A stretch of 64,000 nucleotides of DNA from Novosphingobium album (ex Hu et al. 2023) (GCF_022832385.1 NZ_JALHLE010000013.1:1-64000), one strand, 5' to 3'; shown: positions 54,004 through 62,798, numbered from the stretch's first letter. Notes: generated from the sequence alone by a model not told the origin. Program-made: numbers and translations.

Positions 54004-55281
54004 ATGCATGACCTGACAGCGTTCGACGCGGCCGCCATCCTCATCGTGCTTGCCGCCGGTCTCGGCTATCTCAACCACCGTGTGCTCGGGTTGCCATCGA
54101 CAGTCGGCCTGACCGTGATGGGCACGCTCGCCTCGCTCATGGTGGTGGCCTACGACCGGCTGGTGCCCTCCAGCACGCTGGCAGAGCAACTGGGCGGGTT
54201 TCTCGCCGACGTCGATTTCTCGACGACGCTGATGGAAGGGATGCTCTCGTTCCTGCTTTTCGCCGGCGCCATGCACGTGAACTGGGCCGACATGCGCAAG
54301 GGGCGCTGGCCAATCCTGGTCTTCAGCACGGTGGGCGTTCTGCTTTCCACCGCGATCGTCGGCTTCGCCTTTCAATTCCTGACCCGCGCGCTCGGAGTCG
54401 AGATTCCGCTGATCTGGTGCCTCGTGTTCGGCGCCCTTATCAGCCCGACCGATCCGGTCTCGGTGATGGCGGTGATGAAGCGGGCAGCGATGCCCGATAC
54501 GCTGCAGGCGACGGTCGCGGGCGAGAGCCTGTTCAACGACGGCATCGGTGTCGTCGTCTTCACCATCCTGATTGCCATCGCCACCGGTACAGAGACCTTC
54601 AGCTGGTCTTTCGCCGTCAGCCACTTCCTGCAGGAGGCGCTGGGCGGCGCCGCGCTGGGTCTGGCGGTGGGCTGGATCGGCTATGTAGCCATGAAATCGA
54701 TCGACGAATACATCATCGAGGTCATGATCAGCCTTGCCGTGGTGATGGGCGGGTACAGTCTGGCCATGGGCCTGCACGTCAGCGGCCCGGTTGCCATGGC
54801 GGTTGCCGGCCTCATCATCGGCAATGCCGGGATCGCCCACGCCATGAGCGACGTGACGCGCGATCATGTCATCAAGTTCTGGGCGCTGATCGACGAAATC
54901 CTGAACGCCGTGCTGTTCCTGCTGATCGGCCTTGAAGTGATCGCGCTGGAATTCAAGCCTGGCTACATCGCGGCAGGCGCAGGCGCGATCCTGATCGTGC
55001 TGGCCGCGCGCATGATCTCGGTCGGGGTTCCGCTGGTGGCGATGACACGGATCATCAACATGGGACCGATGGCCATTCCGACGCTGGTCTGGGGTGGATT
55101 GCGCGGCGGCATCTCCGTCGCGCTGGCCCTTGCCCTGCCCGCATCCGACATCCGCACCGAGCTGCTGGTGGCGACTTATATCGTGGTGATCTTCGCCGTG
55201 GTGGTTCAGGGCGGCTCGATCGGCTGGCTGATCCGCCGCATGAAGGACAAGTTTGCACCGGAACTGGAGTTGAACGCGTGA
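54004..55281 (+). CDS. Na+/H+ antiporter, CPA1/NhaP type
   Basis: A 425-residue inner-membrane antiporter with about 12 hydrophobic segments. The CPA1 ion-site regions are visible as VFGALISPTDPVSVMAVMKRA (about 140-160) and AGESLFNDGIGVVVFTI (about 173-189), and a late GGLRGGISVALALALP helix. It exchanges cytoplasmic Na+ or K+ for H+. Its stop overlaps the GTG of the next gene, implying coupled translation and possibly joint function. Confidence 0.9.
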   Translation: MHDLTAFDAAAILIVLAAGLGYLNHRVLGLPSTVGLTVMGTLASLMVVAYDRLVPSSTLAEQLGGFLADVDFSTTLMEGMLSFLLFAGAMHVNWADMRKGRWPILVFSTVGVLLSTAIVGFAFQFLTRALGVEIPLIWCLVFGALISPTDPVSVMAVMKRAAMPDTLQATVAGESLFNDGIGVVVFTILIAIATGTETFSWSFAVSHFLQEALGGAALGLAVGWIGYVAMKSIDEYIIEVMISLAVVMGGYSLAMGLHVSGPVAMAVAGLIIGNAGIAHAMSDVTRDHVIKFWALIDEILNAVLFLLIGLEVIALEFKPGYIAAGAGAILIVLAARMISVGVPLVAMTRIINMGPMAIPTLVWGGLRGGISVALALALPASDIRTELLVATYIVVIFAVVVQGGSIGWLIRRMKDKFAPELELNA

Positions 55282-57071
55282 GCGATGCGCCCCCCTCCCC
55301 CGATCCCGGCGCGGAGCCCGACGCAGCCGGCGATGCAGTACCACCGCCCCCCGCCAATCTTGCGGCCAAGATCGATGCGATGTGGCACCGCCGCCCGATC
55401 TGGGTCCGCCGCGCCCAGGCCCTTTTCCACCTCATGCGCATTCGCTTCGCCCACGCCGTCCTGCTTCCCGAGCTGACGCCGGATCAGGCGTATGACCTGC
55501 GCCAGACGGTGCGCAGGGACGGGCAACTGACCAATGGCTATATCCTGATGTGTGCGCTCGCCGCCGGGATCGCCATGCTCGGCCTGCTGCAGTCCTCCAC
55601 TGCGGTGGTCATCGGCGCGATGCTCGTCTCGCCACTGATGAGCCCGATCGCCGCCATGGGATTCGGCTTCGCCTCGCTCGACGGCCACCGCATCCGCGAC
55701 GCGGTGAAGGTCGTCGCGATTGGCGCATTGATCGGCATCGCTACCGGCATGCTGCTCACCTGGCTCTCGCCGATCCGCAACGCCACGCCGGAAATTCTCG
55801 CCCGCACCGAGCCCAACCTGCTGGACCTTGCCATTGCGCTGTTCTCAGGCCTTGCCGGCGGCTATTCGACCGTCATCGGCAAAGGCGGCACCGCCATTGG
55901 CGTGGCCATCGCCACCGCCCTGATGCCGCCGCTCACGGTGATCGGATACGGCATCGGCGTGTTCCAGCCGATGTTCGCGATGGGCGCGCTGCTGCTGTTC
56001 CTTACCAACCTTGCCGCGATCACCTTCGCCTTTGCGCTGGTGGCGCGCCTGTCCGGCGCCGCCCGCCCGCTCGGCAAAGTGGAATGGACACCGCGCTACG
56101 TGGCGATCCTGATCGCTGCGTTTCTCGCGCTGGCGACACCACTGTCGATGACGCTGATGAAGCTCTCGAACGAAGCCCGCATCCGCATCGCCGCGCGCAG
56201 CGCGATCGCGGAAGCCTGCGGCAAGCAAGGCGTCACCATCGCGCAGCTCGACGTCAAGACCGGGATGTTCAGCCTGCCCACGGTCGATGCGCTTGTCATT
56301 GCCCCCAGCTACACGACCAACGCAGCCAAGCAGGCCGAAGCGCTGCTCCGGCAAAGCCTCGGCGAAGAGGTCACCATCAATCTGCAGCAGGTGCTCGCCG
56401 CCGACGTGCAGGCCCAGACCCGCGCGATGGTGGACGCCGCCATGGAACGGACCACGGCCGGCATCGCCGCTGATGTCCCCCCGTTCAAGACGATTCGCGA
56501 AGCCGTGGGCCTGCCAACCCGCTCGCTCTGGAGCGACCGGGCCCAGCGCATGGTCTATGTCGATCCCGTGCCCGCGCCCGGCTGGACGCTGAACGACTAC
56601 CGCATCGTCGAAAGCCAGGCCAGCAAGGGCATAACCGGTTGGACCGTGCGGATCGTGCCACCTCCCCAGCCCAACCTGACCGTGCTCCTTGCCAGGGCCA
56701 CACCGGCCGAAGGCGAAGCCGTCGCCCCGCCGCCGCCCAATGCCATTCGCACCGATCTGGCACTATGGGCGCTGGCCCGCTGGGGAATCAGCAAAGTGAC
56801 GATCTCCGGCGCAGACCCCGCCTATGTGGGCAGCCTTACCAAGCTGCTTTCGGATGCCGGCATCGAAGCGCGCGTCATCGCACCACCGCAAAGCGAAGCG
56901 GACGAGAATGACGGCAGCGATCTCACGCCCGAACCCGCGCCTGTCGCCACGATCGGCGTCTATGCCCAGAGCCCGTCGCAGATCGCGGCCGCACAAGCAG
57001 CGAAAGCTGCTGAGGAAAAGGCCGCAGCAGAACAAGCCGCCGCCCAAGCGGCAGAGGCGCAGCGGGAGTAA
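55278..57071 (+). CDS. DUF389 membrane protein with C-terminal soluble extension
   Basis: A 597-residue protein. Residues about 85-275 are the DUF389 membrane domain (IAMLGLLQSSTAVVIGAMLVSPLMSPIAAMG and SGLAGGYSTVIGKGGTAIGVAIATALMPPL are hallmarks). About 300 soluble residues follow, ending in an Ala/Gln/Glu coiled-coil tail. The N-terminus is Pro/Asp-rich. GTG start overlaps the antiporter stop (GTGA). DUF389 proteins have no established function. The coupling suggests a partner of the antiporter in ion homeostasis. Confidence 0.85.
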   Translation: MSDAPPSPDPGAEPDAAGDAVPPPPANLAAKIDAMWHRRPIWVRRAQALFHLMRIRFAHAVLLPELTPDQAYDLRQTVRRDGQLTNGYILMCALAAGIAMLGLLQSSTAVVIGAMLVSPLMSPIAAMGFGFASLDGHRIRDAVKVVAIGALIGIATGMLLTWLSPIRNATPEILARTEPNLLDLAIALFSGLAGGYSTVIGKGGTAIGVAIATALMPPLTVIGYGIGVFQPMFAMGALLLFLTNLAAITFAFALVARLSGAARPLGKVEWTPRYVAILIAAFLALATPLSMTLMKLSNEARIRIAARSAIAEACGKQGVTIAQLDVKTGMFSLPTVDALVIAPSYTTNAAKQAEALLRQSLGEEVTINLQQVLAADVQAQTRAMVDAAMERTTAGIAADVPPFKTIREAVGLPTRSLWSDRAQRMVYVDPVPAPGWTLNDYRIVESQASKGITGWTVRIVPPPQPNLTVLLARATPAEGEAVAPPPPNAIRTDLALWALARWGISKVTISGADPAYVGSLTKLLSDAGIEARVIAPPQSEADENDGSDLTPEPAPVATIGVYAQSPSQIAAAQAAKAAEEKAAAEQAAAQAAEAQRE

Positions 57072-57074
57072 CGA

Positions 57075-57105
57075 ACCGGGACTGCTCGCAGCGGGCAGCC
57101 CCGGT
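57075..57105. terminator. Hairpin between convergent DUF389 and RraA-like genes
   Basis: ACCGGGACTGC (57075-57085) pairs with GCAGCCCCGGT (57095-57105) with one mismatch and a 9-base loop. It lies in the 48-bp gap between two convergent stop codons, as a shared terminator would. There is no strong T-run. Confidence 0.6.
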
Positions 57106-57119
57106 CCGCTGCATGGACA

Positions 57120-57842
57120 TTAGCGGTCCTCCTCCCAGGTGCAGTCCTTGATCTCGATGCCGAGGTCCTCAATCACGGCGCGCATGCCGAGCACGTCGAA
57201 CAGGACCTCGCCTTCCTCGATGCGGCGGCGGAATTCGACTTCCTTGGCCGCGCGAGTCTCTGCATTGGTGACGGCCATTTCCAGCAGGGCCTGCGGGATC
57301 ACCAGCACACCATCGCTGTCGCCCACGATCACGTCGCCCGGTTCCACCAGCACGTTGTCAATCACCACCGGTACGTTAACGGCGGCAGGGCCGCGCTTCT
57401 TGGGGTGCTCAACCGAGACGGCGGTGGACCAGACCGGGTAACCCAGCGCGCGGATCGCATCGACATCGCGCGTGGCGCCATGGACGACGGTGCCGACGAG
57501 GCCCTTCTTCTTCGCAAAGGTGCAGGCGACATCGCCCCACAGCGCACCCTGATGGCCGCCGCCATTGGTCAGCACCAGCACGTCGCCCGCCTGCGCGGTG
57601 TAAAGCGCGGCATGGATGGCGAGGTTGTCTCCGGGGAAGTTCCACGCGGTCACGGCGGGCCCGCAGACTTTCTGGCCCGGCGCGATCGGCACCATCGACG
57701 GGCTCATCAGGCACATACGCCCGGCGATTTCACCCAGCCCTTCATGCAGGTCAGCAATGCCGAACTTCGCGGCACGCGCGATCAGCGCCGGGTCGGAACG
57801 GGGAATGCGGCTGTAGACGACGGACTTCACAGGGGGAGTCAT
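57120..57842 (-). CDS. RraA/HMG-aldolase family protein
   Basis: A 240-residue RraA-fold protein. The ATG overlaps the upstream dehydrogenase stop by 4 bp. The active-site pattern is present: GDVLVLTNGGGHQGALWGDVA, then GATRDVDAIRALGYPVWS (substrate Arg and Asp) and GDSDGVLVIPQ. Members such as 4-hydroxy-4-methyl-2-oxoglutarate or 4-carboxy-4-hydroxy-2-oxoadipate aldolases split branched keto acids to pyruvate or oxaloacetate. Here it is coupled to a D-2-hydroxyacid dehydrogenase, which could make such a keto acid. Confidence 0.85.
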   Translation of the reverse strand: MTPPVKSVVYSRIPRSDPALIARAAKFGIADLHEGLGEIAGRMCLMSPSMVPIAPGQKVCGPAVTAWNFPGDNLAIHAALYTAQAGDVLVLTNGGGHQGALWGDVACTFAKKKGLVGTVVHGATRDVDAIRALGYPVWSTAVSVEHPKKRGPAAVNVPVVIDNVLVEPGDVIVGDSDGVLVIPQALLEMAVTNAETRAAKEVEFRRRIEEGEVLFDVLGMRAVIEDLGIEIKDCTWEEDR

Positions 57843-58795
57843 GAAAAGACCTCCGGATTGAGCAGGGTAGCAGGGCGTTCGCCCCGGCTGACGGCTTCGA
57901 TTACCGCCGCAACGTTGAGTGCCATGTCCTTCATGCCCGCCTCGGTCACCCCGGCGACGTGGGGCGAGAGCAGGCAGTTGGGCAGGCCGAACAGCGGATG
58001 ATTGGAGGGCGGCGGCTCGGCGTCGAACACGTCGATCCCGGCGCCGGCGATCTGTCCGCTGCGCAGCGCCTCGGCCAGCGCCGCCTCGTTGATAATGCCG
58101 CCGCGCGAACAGTTCACGAGGATCGCGTGCGGCCGCATCATGCCGAGTTCGACAGTGTCGATCAGGTTGCGCGTACCCTCGGTCAGCGGGGTATGGATCG
58201 AAATCACGTCGCGCGCGAGCACACCAGCAAGGTCCGTAGGCTCGGCGCACGCCGCCCGGATGTCCTCGTCCGGCACCATCGGATCATAGGCCGCGACTTC
58301 CGCCCCGAACCCCGCACCGCAGATCCGGGCGACCACGCGGGCAATACGGCCGAAGCCGATCAGGCCCACTTTCGTACCAGTCAGATCGCCAAGCCGGATG
58401 CCCCAGCGCTCGTCCCAGCGGTTCTCGCGGACCAGAGCATCCATGTCGCGCGAACGCCGAAGCAGCGCCAGCATCATCGAGACGGCACCTTCTGCCACTG
58501 CGGTGGAATTGTTGCCGCCCGGCGTGTTGGCCACCATCACGCCCTGCGCCGTGGCGGCGGGAATGGCGATGTTATCGACCCCGGCGCCGTGCTTCACGAT
58601 GGCCTTGAGGCGCGGCATAGCGCCGAAAATGTCCGGCCCGAGCGGGCTGGTGCGGATGACGATCACACTGGTTTCGGCAAGGCGCGGATCGTCCCGCCAG
58701 CCCTCCCCGGCAATCACGTCATGCCCGGCGGCGATGCGCTCGACACCGGCGGAATGGATCGGATCGATGATGCATACGAGTTCACGCGAACTCAC
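57839..58795 (-). CDS. D-2-hydroxyacid dehydrogenase (NAD-binding)
   Basis: A 318-residue protein of the D-isomer 2-hydroxyacid family with GTG start. VKHGAGVDNIAIPAA, the Rossmann loop GLIGFGRIARVVARICGAGFGAEVAAYDP, VNCSRGGIINEAAL (substrate Arg) and a catalytic His in LLSPHVAGVTEAGM are all in place. It oxidises or reduces 2-hydroxy/2-keto acids. A TGTATACGATC site lies 28 bp before its start in the divergent region with the SMP-30 gene. Confidence 0.9.
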   Translation of the reverse strand: MSSRELVCIIDPIHSAGVERIAAGHDVIAGEGWRDDPRLAETSVIVIRTSPLGPDIFGAMPRLKAIVKHGAGVDNIAIPAATAQGVMVANTPGGNNSTAVAEGAVSMMLALLRRSRDMDALVRENRWDERWGIRLGDLTGTKVGLIGFGRIARVVARICGAGFGAEVAAYDPMVPDEDIRAACAEPTDLAGVLARDVISIHTPLTEGTRNLIDTVELGMMRPHAILVNCSRGGIINEAALAEALRSGQIAGAGIDVFDAEPPPSNHPLFGLPNCLLSPHVAGVTEAGMKDMALNVAAVIEAVSRGERPATLLNPEVFS

Positions 58796-58822
58796 CGGCC
58801 TAACTCCCCATTGGCGCCATTT

Positions 58823-58833
58823 TGTATACGATC
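58823..58833. promoter_or_regulatory. Candidate GntR/FCD operator, site 1 (TGTATACGATC)
   Basis: The site lies 28 bp upstream of the dehydrogenase start in the divergent spacer. It shares GTATACGATC exactly with a site upstream of the FCD regulator (61152-61161). GTATAC is self-complementary, as expected for a dimeric GntR-family protein. Confidence 0.6.
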
Positions 58834-58911
58834 AGGCGATGTCTTTCGCTTTTCTCCGTGAAAGGTCTTTTCGCCGTGGTCAACTCATAATAGGGCTTTC
58901 CCGCACAAACA

Positions 58912-58922
58912 TGTATCCGATC
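58912..58922. promoter_or_regulatory. Candidate GntR/FCD operator, site 2 (TGTATCCGATC)
   Basis: Ten of 11 bases match site 1, which starts 89 bp to the left. It stands 38 bp before the SMP-30 start, so the two sites could control the two divergent transcripts separately. Confidence 0.5.
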
Positions 58923-58960
58923 CGGGCGCTTGCCGTCCGGGCGATCGGCCTGAGGAGAGA

Positions 58961-59902
58961 ATGATGTTCGCCGCCCCGCCCGCCGTCATGGCCGAAGTCT
59001 TCTGCCGCATCCCCGACAAATTCCGCCGCTTCGGCGAGACGACCGAATGGGCGCAGGTCCAGCTTCATGGCGCCGCCGCACCGGTGTTCCTCGAAGGCCC
59101 GGTGTTCGATGCCGAAGGCAACCTGTGGGTGACGGACATTCCCTGGGGCCGCCTGTTCAGGATTGCACCCGACGGCACGTGCGAGGTCGGCTTCGAATAC
59201 GATGGCCAGCCCAACGGCATGAAATTCCTGGCCGACGGTCGTCTGCTGGTCGCGGACCACCACAAGGGCATGGTTATCTGCGACCCTGCTACCGGCAAGA
59301 GCGAGCCGTGGTTCGACCGCTACCTGCTCGAACCGTTCCTGGGCTGCAACGACCTCACCATCGCGAAGAATGGCGACATCTGGTTCACCGATCAGGGGCA
59401 ATCCGGCTGGCACAACCCTAACGGCCGCCTGTTCCGCGTGCGCGCCGGGACCGGACGGCTGGAACTGATGCTGGACAAGATCCCCAGCCCCAATGGCCTC
59501 GTGCTCAACAAGGCCGAGACCGCGCTCTACCTCGCCGTCACGCGCGCCAACGCGGTGTGGCGCTGCCCGCTCGTCAATGCCAATGGAGATGAAGGGGCCG
59601 AGGTGATCAGCAAGGTCGGCACTTATATCCAGATGTCAGGCGGCTCGGGGCCGGATGGCCTGACGATCGACGCCAACGACAATCTTGTCGTCTGCCATGT
59701 CGGCTTCGGCGCCGTCTGGCTGTTCTCAGACCGGGGTGAGCCGATGCTGCGGATCGACGTGCCCGAGGGCCGCTACACGACCAACGCCGCCTATGGCGGG
59801 CCGGACAACCGCTGGCTCTACTTCACCGAATCGAGCACGGGCACCGTCTACCGCGTGGAAATGCCGGTGCCGGGCCGCGAGATCTTTCCGGCGGGCGTTT
59901 AG
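58961..59902 (+). CDS. SMP-30/gluconolactonase family protein
   Basis: A 313-residue six-bladed beta-propeller lactonase. GAGGAGAGA precedes the double ATG. Metal-site residues are visible in LEGPVFDAEGNLWVTDI, CNDLTIAKNGDIWFTD, PSPNGLVLNKAETALYLA and GPDGLTIDANDNL. It hydrolyses sugar-acid lactones with a divalent metal. It is divergent from the dehydrogenase-aldolase operon and convergent with the GlcG-like gene (4-bp overlap of stops). It probably opens the lactone feeding this pathway. Confidence 0.9.
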   Translation: MMFAAPPAVMAEVFCRIPDKFRRFGETTEWAQVQLHGAAAPVFLEGPVFDAEGNLWVTDIPWGRLFRIAPDGTCEVGFEYDGQPNGMKFLADGRLLVADHHKGMVICDPATGKSEPWFDRYLLEPFLGCNDLTIAKNGDIWFTDQGQSGWHNPNGRLFRVRAGTGRLELMLDKIPSPNGLVLNKAETALYLAVTRANAVWRCPLVNANGDEGAEVISKVGTYIQMSGGSGPDGLTIDANDNLVVCHVGFGAVWLFSDRGEPMLRIDVPEGRYTTNAAYGGPDNRWLYFTESSTGTVYRVEMPVPGREIFPAGV

Positions 59903-60318
59903 CCCGCGACGAACCCGGCCGCCGCGATCCCGGCGAACGCTGCTTCCTCGTCCTTGTCGGACAGGTCTCCGCTGACACCCACGGCGCCGAGCAGCGTTCC
60001 GGCGGCGTCGCGAATCAGCACGCCGCCCGCCGCCGGGATCAGCTTTCCGTTCCATGCCGCCGAGAGCGCCGCCATGAACTGCGGGCGGTCGGCAGCCATG
60101 TCGCCAAGCTTGCGGCTCGACATTCCCATGGCCAGTGCCCCGGCCGCCTTGCCCCCCGCGATGTCCGGACGGCCATAACCCGAGCCATCCTCACGCTCCA
60201 TCGCGACAAGATGGCCGCCGGCATCGAGCACGACGACAGTCAGCGGATTGAGCCCCATCTCGCGCCCCTTGGCACGGGTAGCGGCTATGAGCGTGCGGGC
60301 CTGTTCGAGAGCAATCAT
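59899..60318 (-). CDS. GlcG/HbpS-family protein
   Basis: A 139-residue small protein with the GlcG/HbpS fold: RAKGREMGLNPLTVVVLDAGGHLVAMERED, ARGK-like GGKAAGALAMG and GGVLIRDAAGTLLGAVGVSGDLSDKDEEAAF. Function is unknown for most members; some bind heme, and GlcG accompanies glycolate-oxidation genes. It has its own TGTATACA site 77 bp upstream and probably accompanies the same hydroxy-acid pathway. Confidence 0.85.
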   Translation of the reverse strand: MIALEQARTLIAATRAKGREMGLNPLTVVVLDAGGHLVAMEREDGSGYGRPDIAGGKAAGALAMGMSSRKLGDMAADRPQFMAALSAAWNGKLIPAAGGVLIRDAAGTLLGAVGVSGDLSDKDEEAAFAGIAAAGFVAG

Positions 60319-60394
60319 GGCAAGATCCTGTTCCGGCAGATACGAAAGACGTTCCGCGCCTAGCCGCTCTCTCCAGCCACCATCAAGCCAAAAA

Positions 60395-60402
60395 TGTATA
60401 CA
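60395..60402. promoter_or_regulatory. Candidate GntR/FCD operator, site 3 (TGTATACA)
   Basis: A perfect 8-bp palindrome between the FCD regulator stop and the GlcG-like gene start, 77 bp upstream of the latter. It shares the TGTATAC core with sites 1 and 4. Confidence 0.5.
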
Positions 60403-60423
60403 GGACAGGAGCCCTCAATTGGG

Positions 60424-61134
60424 TTACTTCGCGGCCGCGCGCCGCTTCGGCCCCGTGCCTTCAGGAGCCTCGCTCAGCAAGTGGCCATGGCGGACAAGAC
60501 CCGTGCGAGTCCGCCGGATATGCATGACCAGCGCCGCCTGCGCGGTTTCCACCTCGCGTTTGGCAATCGCATCGAACAGCAAACGGTGTTCAATATCGTG
60601 GGTGCGGCCGCCATCACCAGTGCCCAAGCCCATGGCCAGCTTCATGTAGGCGCGGCGGTAGCTCTGCGTGGTGTCCCACACCCGTTCGACGATCTGCGCG
60701 AGCAAGGGCGTGTTGTGGCGGCGATAGCTGATCCAGTGAAACTCGCGGCCAAGCGCAATTGCTTCATCGACATCGGTCACGCCTTCGTTGCGCTCCATCA
60801 CCGCTCGCAGATCGGCAATGTCCTCGTCGGTGAGATTGGGGACACTGTCGGCCAGCAACAGCGGTTCGATGCGTTCACGAATCTCGTAGGATACTTCCAG
60901 ATCGCGTCGCGTCAGGCTGGCAACGCGCGCGCCGGCATTGGCGCGCATGGTCACCAGACCGCGCGCTTCCAGCATGCGCAGCGCGTCACGCACGGGGATA
61001 CGGCTGGTTTCGAGTTCTTCCGCCAGTTCGTCCTGCTTGATGCGCGCGCCCGGCGCGAGATCGCCTGCGAGAATCCTCTCGGCGAGGATATCAGCCACCC
61101 TCTGACTGGCGACGATCGACTGGTCTTTGTGCAT
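60424..61134 (-). CDS. GntR/FCD-family regulator of the hydroxy-acid cluster
   Basis: A 236-residue regulator. I use ATG 61134 (MHKDQSIVASQRVADIL), since the open upstream extension contains a candidate operator. The winged helix spans about 10-75 (IKQDELAEELETSRIPVRDAL, ARGLVTMRANAGARV). The C-terminal FCD domain includes DEAIALGREFHWIS and HDIEHRLLFDAIAKRE metal/ligand residues. It lies amid genes sharing TGTATAC-type sites, and a site 17 bp upstream of its start suggests autoregulation. Confidence 0.9.
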   Translation of the reverse strand: MHKDQSIVASQRVADILAERILAGDLAPGARIKQDELAEELETSRIPVRDALRMLEARGLVTMRANAGARVASLTRRDLEVSYEIRERIEPLLLADSVPNLTDEDIADLRAVMERNEGVTDVDEAIALGREFHWISYRRHNTPLLAQIVERVWDTTQSYRRAYMKLAMGLGTGDGGRTHDIEHRLLFDAIAKREVETAQAALVMHIRRTRTGLVRHGHLLSEAPEGTGPKRRAAAK

Positions 61135-61150
61135 GCGTAATCCCGGCTGT

Positions 61151-61161
61151 GGTATACGATC
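61151..61161. promoter_or_regulatory. Candidate GntR/FCD operator, site 4 (GGTATACGATC)
   Basis: GTATACGATC here is identical to that of site 1. It sits 17 bp upstream of the FCD regulator start, within the likely promoter, consistent with autorepression. Confidence 0.6.
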
Positions 61162-61248
61162 GCCCATAGCGCCTTTAACCGGCAAGACCAATTCACAATG
61201 GCTGGAACACTATAGCCGTTACCGCAAATTGATCGCGCCCAGCCGCGC

Positions 61249-62604
61249 TCAAGCCAAGGAAAACAGACCTATAGCCACAGCCAGACCAAGAAGCGGCACA
61301 AGCACGGTGAGCACGCCTACGGCGGGGTAGGCGTCGTGGTGAGTCTCACCGCAGATCGCGCGGATCGTGGTGACGACGTATCCATTGTGCGGAAGACTAT
61401 CGAGCGCGCCCGAGGCAATGGCCACTGTGCGGTGCAAGTCCGCCGGGTTAGCGCCCATATGCAGATAGACCGGCGCCAGCAGCGGCAGGGCGATACTCTG
61501 ACCACCCGATGCCGACCCGGTCAGGCCCGCAATCACGGTCACCGCCACGGCAGCGCCGATCAGCGGATCACCGGGGATGTGCTGGACGGCATCGAGCGCC
61601 ATGTGGAAAGCAGGGGACAGCGAAGCCACCGCACCAAATCCAACCACGGCACAGGTATTGGTGATCGCTACCACGGCGCCCGTCGCTCCACGCGAGAAGG
61701 CGGCGGGCATTGTCCCTCGCGAGCGAAGGCCGATCAGCACGGCAATAGCTGTGCCCGCTCCCAGTGCCATCACCAGCGCCCATTTGCCCAGCGACTGCGC
61801 GGGCAGCAGCGCCGAAAGAAACCCTATCGCCTGCGGGTACTGGAACAGCATGAACACCGCGAGCACTGCAGCCAGCGGAAGCAGGCACAGCAGCGGATGC
61901 GGCAAATGCCGGTTACCATCGCGGATATCGTCATTGGGTCGCCCCTCGAATCGCTCGCCCCGGGCCACCGCGCGCTTCACCATGCGGTCGAGCAGGAAAT
62001 AGCCCAGCCCCGCCATCAGCACTGCGACCACCAGACTGACCTGCCAGCCGGCGTAGGCGTCGGTCCCCAGATACTGCATCGGGATCAGGTTCTGGATCTC
62101 GGGCGAGCCCGCACTGGTCATCGTGAAAGTCACCGAGCCGAAGCACAGCGCGCCCGGAATGAACCGGCGCGGCAGGTCCGCCTCGCGAAACAGGTGCACC
62201 GCAAGCGGATAGACCGCGAAGCCGACGATGAAGACCGAAACGCCTCCATAGGTGAGCACCGCGCAGGCCGCGACCACGGCCAGCACGGCATGGCGGATGC
62301 CGATCTTGCGCACTACCCACTGCGCCACGCTCGCCGCCGCACCGCTCGCGCCCATGACTTCGCCGAAGATGGCACCGAGCAGGAACATCAGGAACCAGTC
62401 ACCGAAGAAGCCGGTGAAGCCCTTCATATAGGCCGTCGCGAAATCGGGCCCGCCCTCGGCCGCGAGCGGCGGCAGCCAAGCGATGCCGCTGGTAAGAGCA
62501 ACAACGGCCGCCGCAATCGGCCCGGCCAACAGGATATTGACGCCCCTGACGGTCATCCAGATCAGCAGGATCAGGGCTCCTGCAAGACCGATGGCACTGA
62601 TCAA
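61249..62604 (-). CDS. GntP-family permease (gluconate / hydroxy-acid:H+ symporter)
   Basis: A 451-residue transporter with about 12 helices. I choose TTG 62604, about eight bases after GGAGGAGAG; the longer frame to 62685 has no ribosome site. GntP hallmarks are MFLLGAIFGEVMGASGAAASVA near residue 75, CFGSVTFTMTSAGSPEIQN, ITNTCAVVGFGAVAS and GLTGSASGGQSIALPLL. It imports gluconate, hydroxybutyrate or a similar acid. The gene lies upstream of the regulator on the same strand, and its cargo probably feeds the neighbouring lactonase, dehydrogenase and aldolase. Confidence 0.85.
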   Translation of the reverse strand: MISAIGLAGALILLIWMTVRGVNILLAGPIAAAVVALTSGIAWLPPLAAEGGPDFATAYMKGFTGFFGDWFLMFLLGAIFGEVMGASGAAASVAQWVVRKIGIRHAVLAVVAACAVLTYGGVSVFIVGFAVYPLAVHLFREADLPRRFIPGALCFGSVTFTMTSAGSPEIQNLIPMQYLGTDAYAGWQVSLVVAVLMAGLGYFLLDRMVKRAVARGERFEGRPNDDIRDGNRHLPHPLLCLLPLAAVLAVFMLFQYPQAIGFLSALLPAQSLGKWALVMALGAGTAIAVLIGLRSRGTMPAAFSRGATGAVVAITNTCAVVGFGAVASLSPAFHMALDAVQHIPGDPLIGAAVAVTVIAGLTGSASGGQSIALPLLAPVYLHMGANPADLHRTVAIASGALDSLPHNGYVVTTIRAICGETHHDAYPAVGVLTVLVPLLGLAVAIGLFSLA

Positions 62605-62700
62605 GGGTTCTCTCCTCCGATTTTCCGTTCTACCGCCTGCGGTTGTGGCAAACCGGACGCAGGGTTGTCCATGCATCAAATTCACAGGCCACTTATGTAG

Positions 62701-62711
62701 TTGTACGATTC
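62701..62711. promoter_or_regulatory. Possible degenerate GntR/FCD site before the GntP gene
   Basis: TTGTACGATTC lies 97 bp upstream of the permease start and resembles the TGTATACGATC sites but lacks two central bases. It may be a weak site or coincidence. Confidence 0.2.
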
Positions 62712-62798
62712 GTTAACACGCTGTTTTCCAAAGCCGTACCGACTCCATTTAGCAGCCAGCCCGTATCGCCCGAGATCTGACAAAACCTTGGCGGTCGC

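Noticed and set aside
53941..55344. A 467-codon leftward open frame antisense to the antiporter, rich in His and Asp
   Set aside because: Low-complexity composition without a family pattern, while the forward frame has the CPA1 ion-site motifs.
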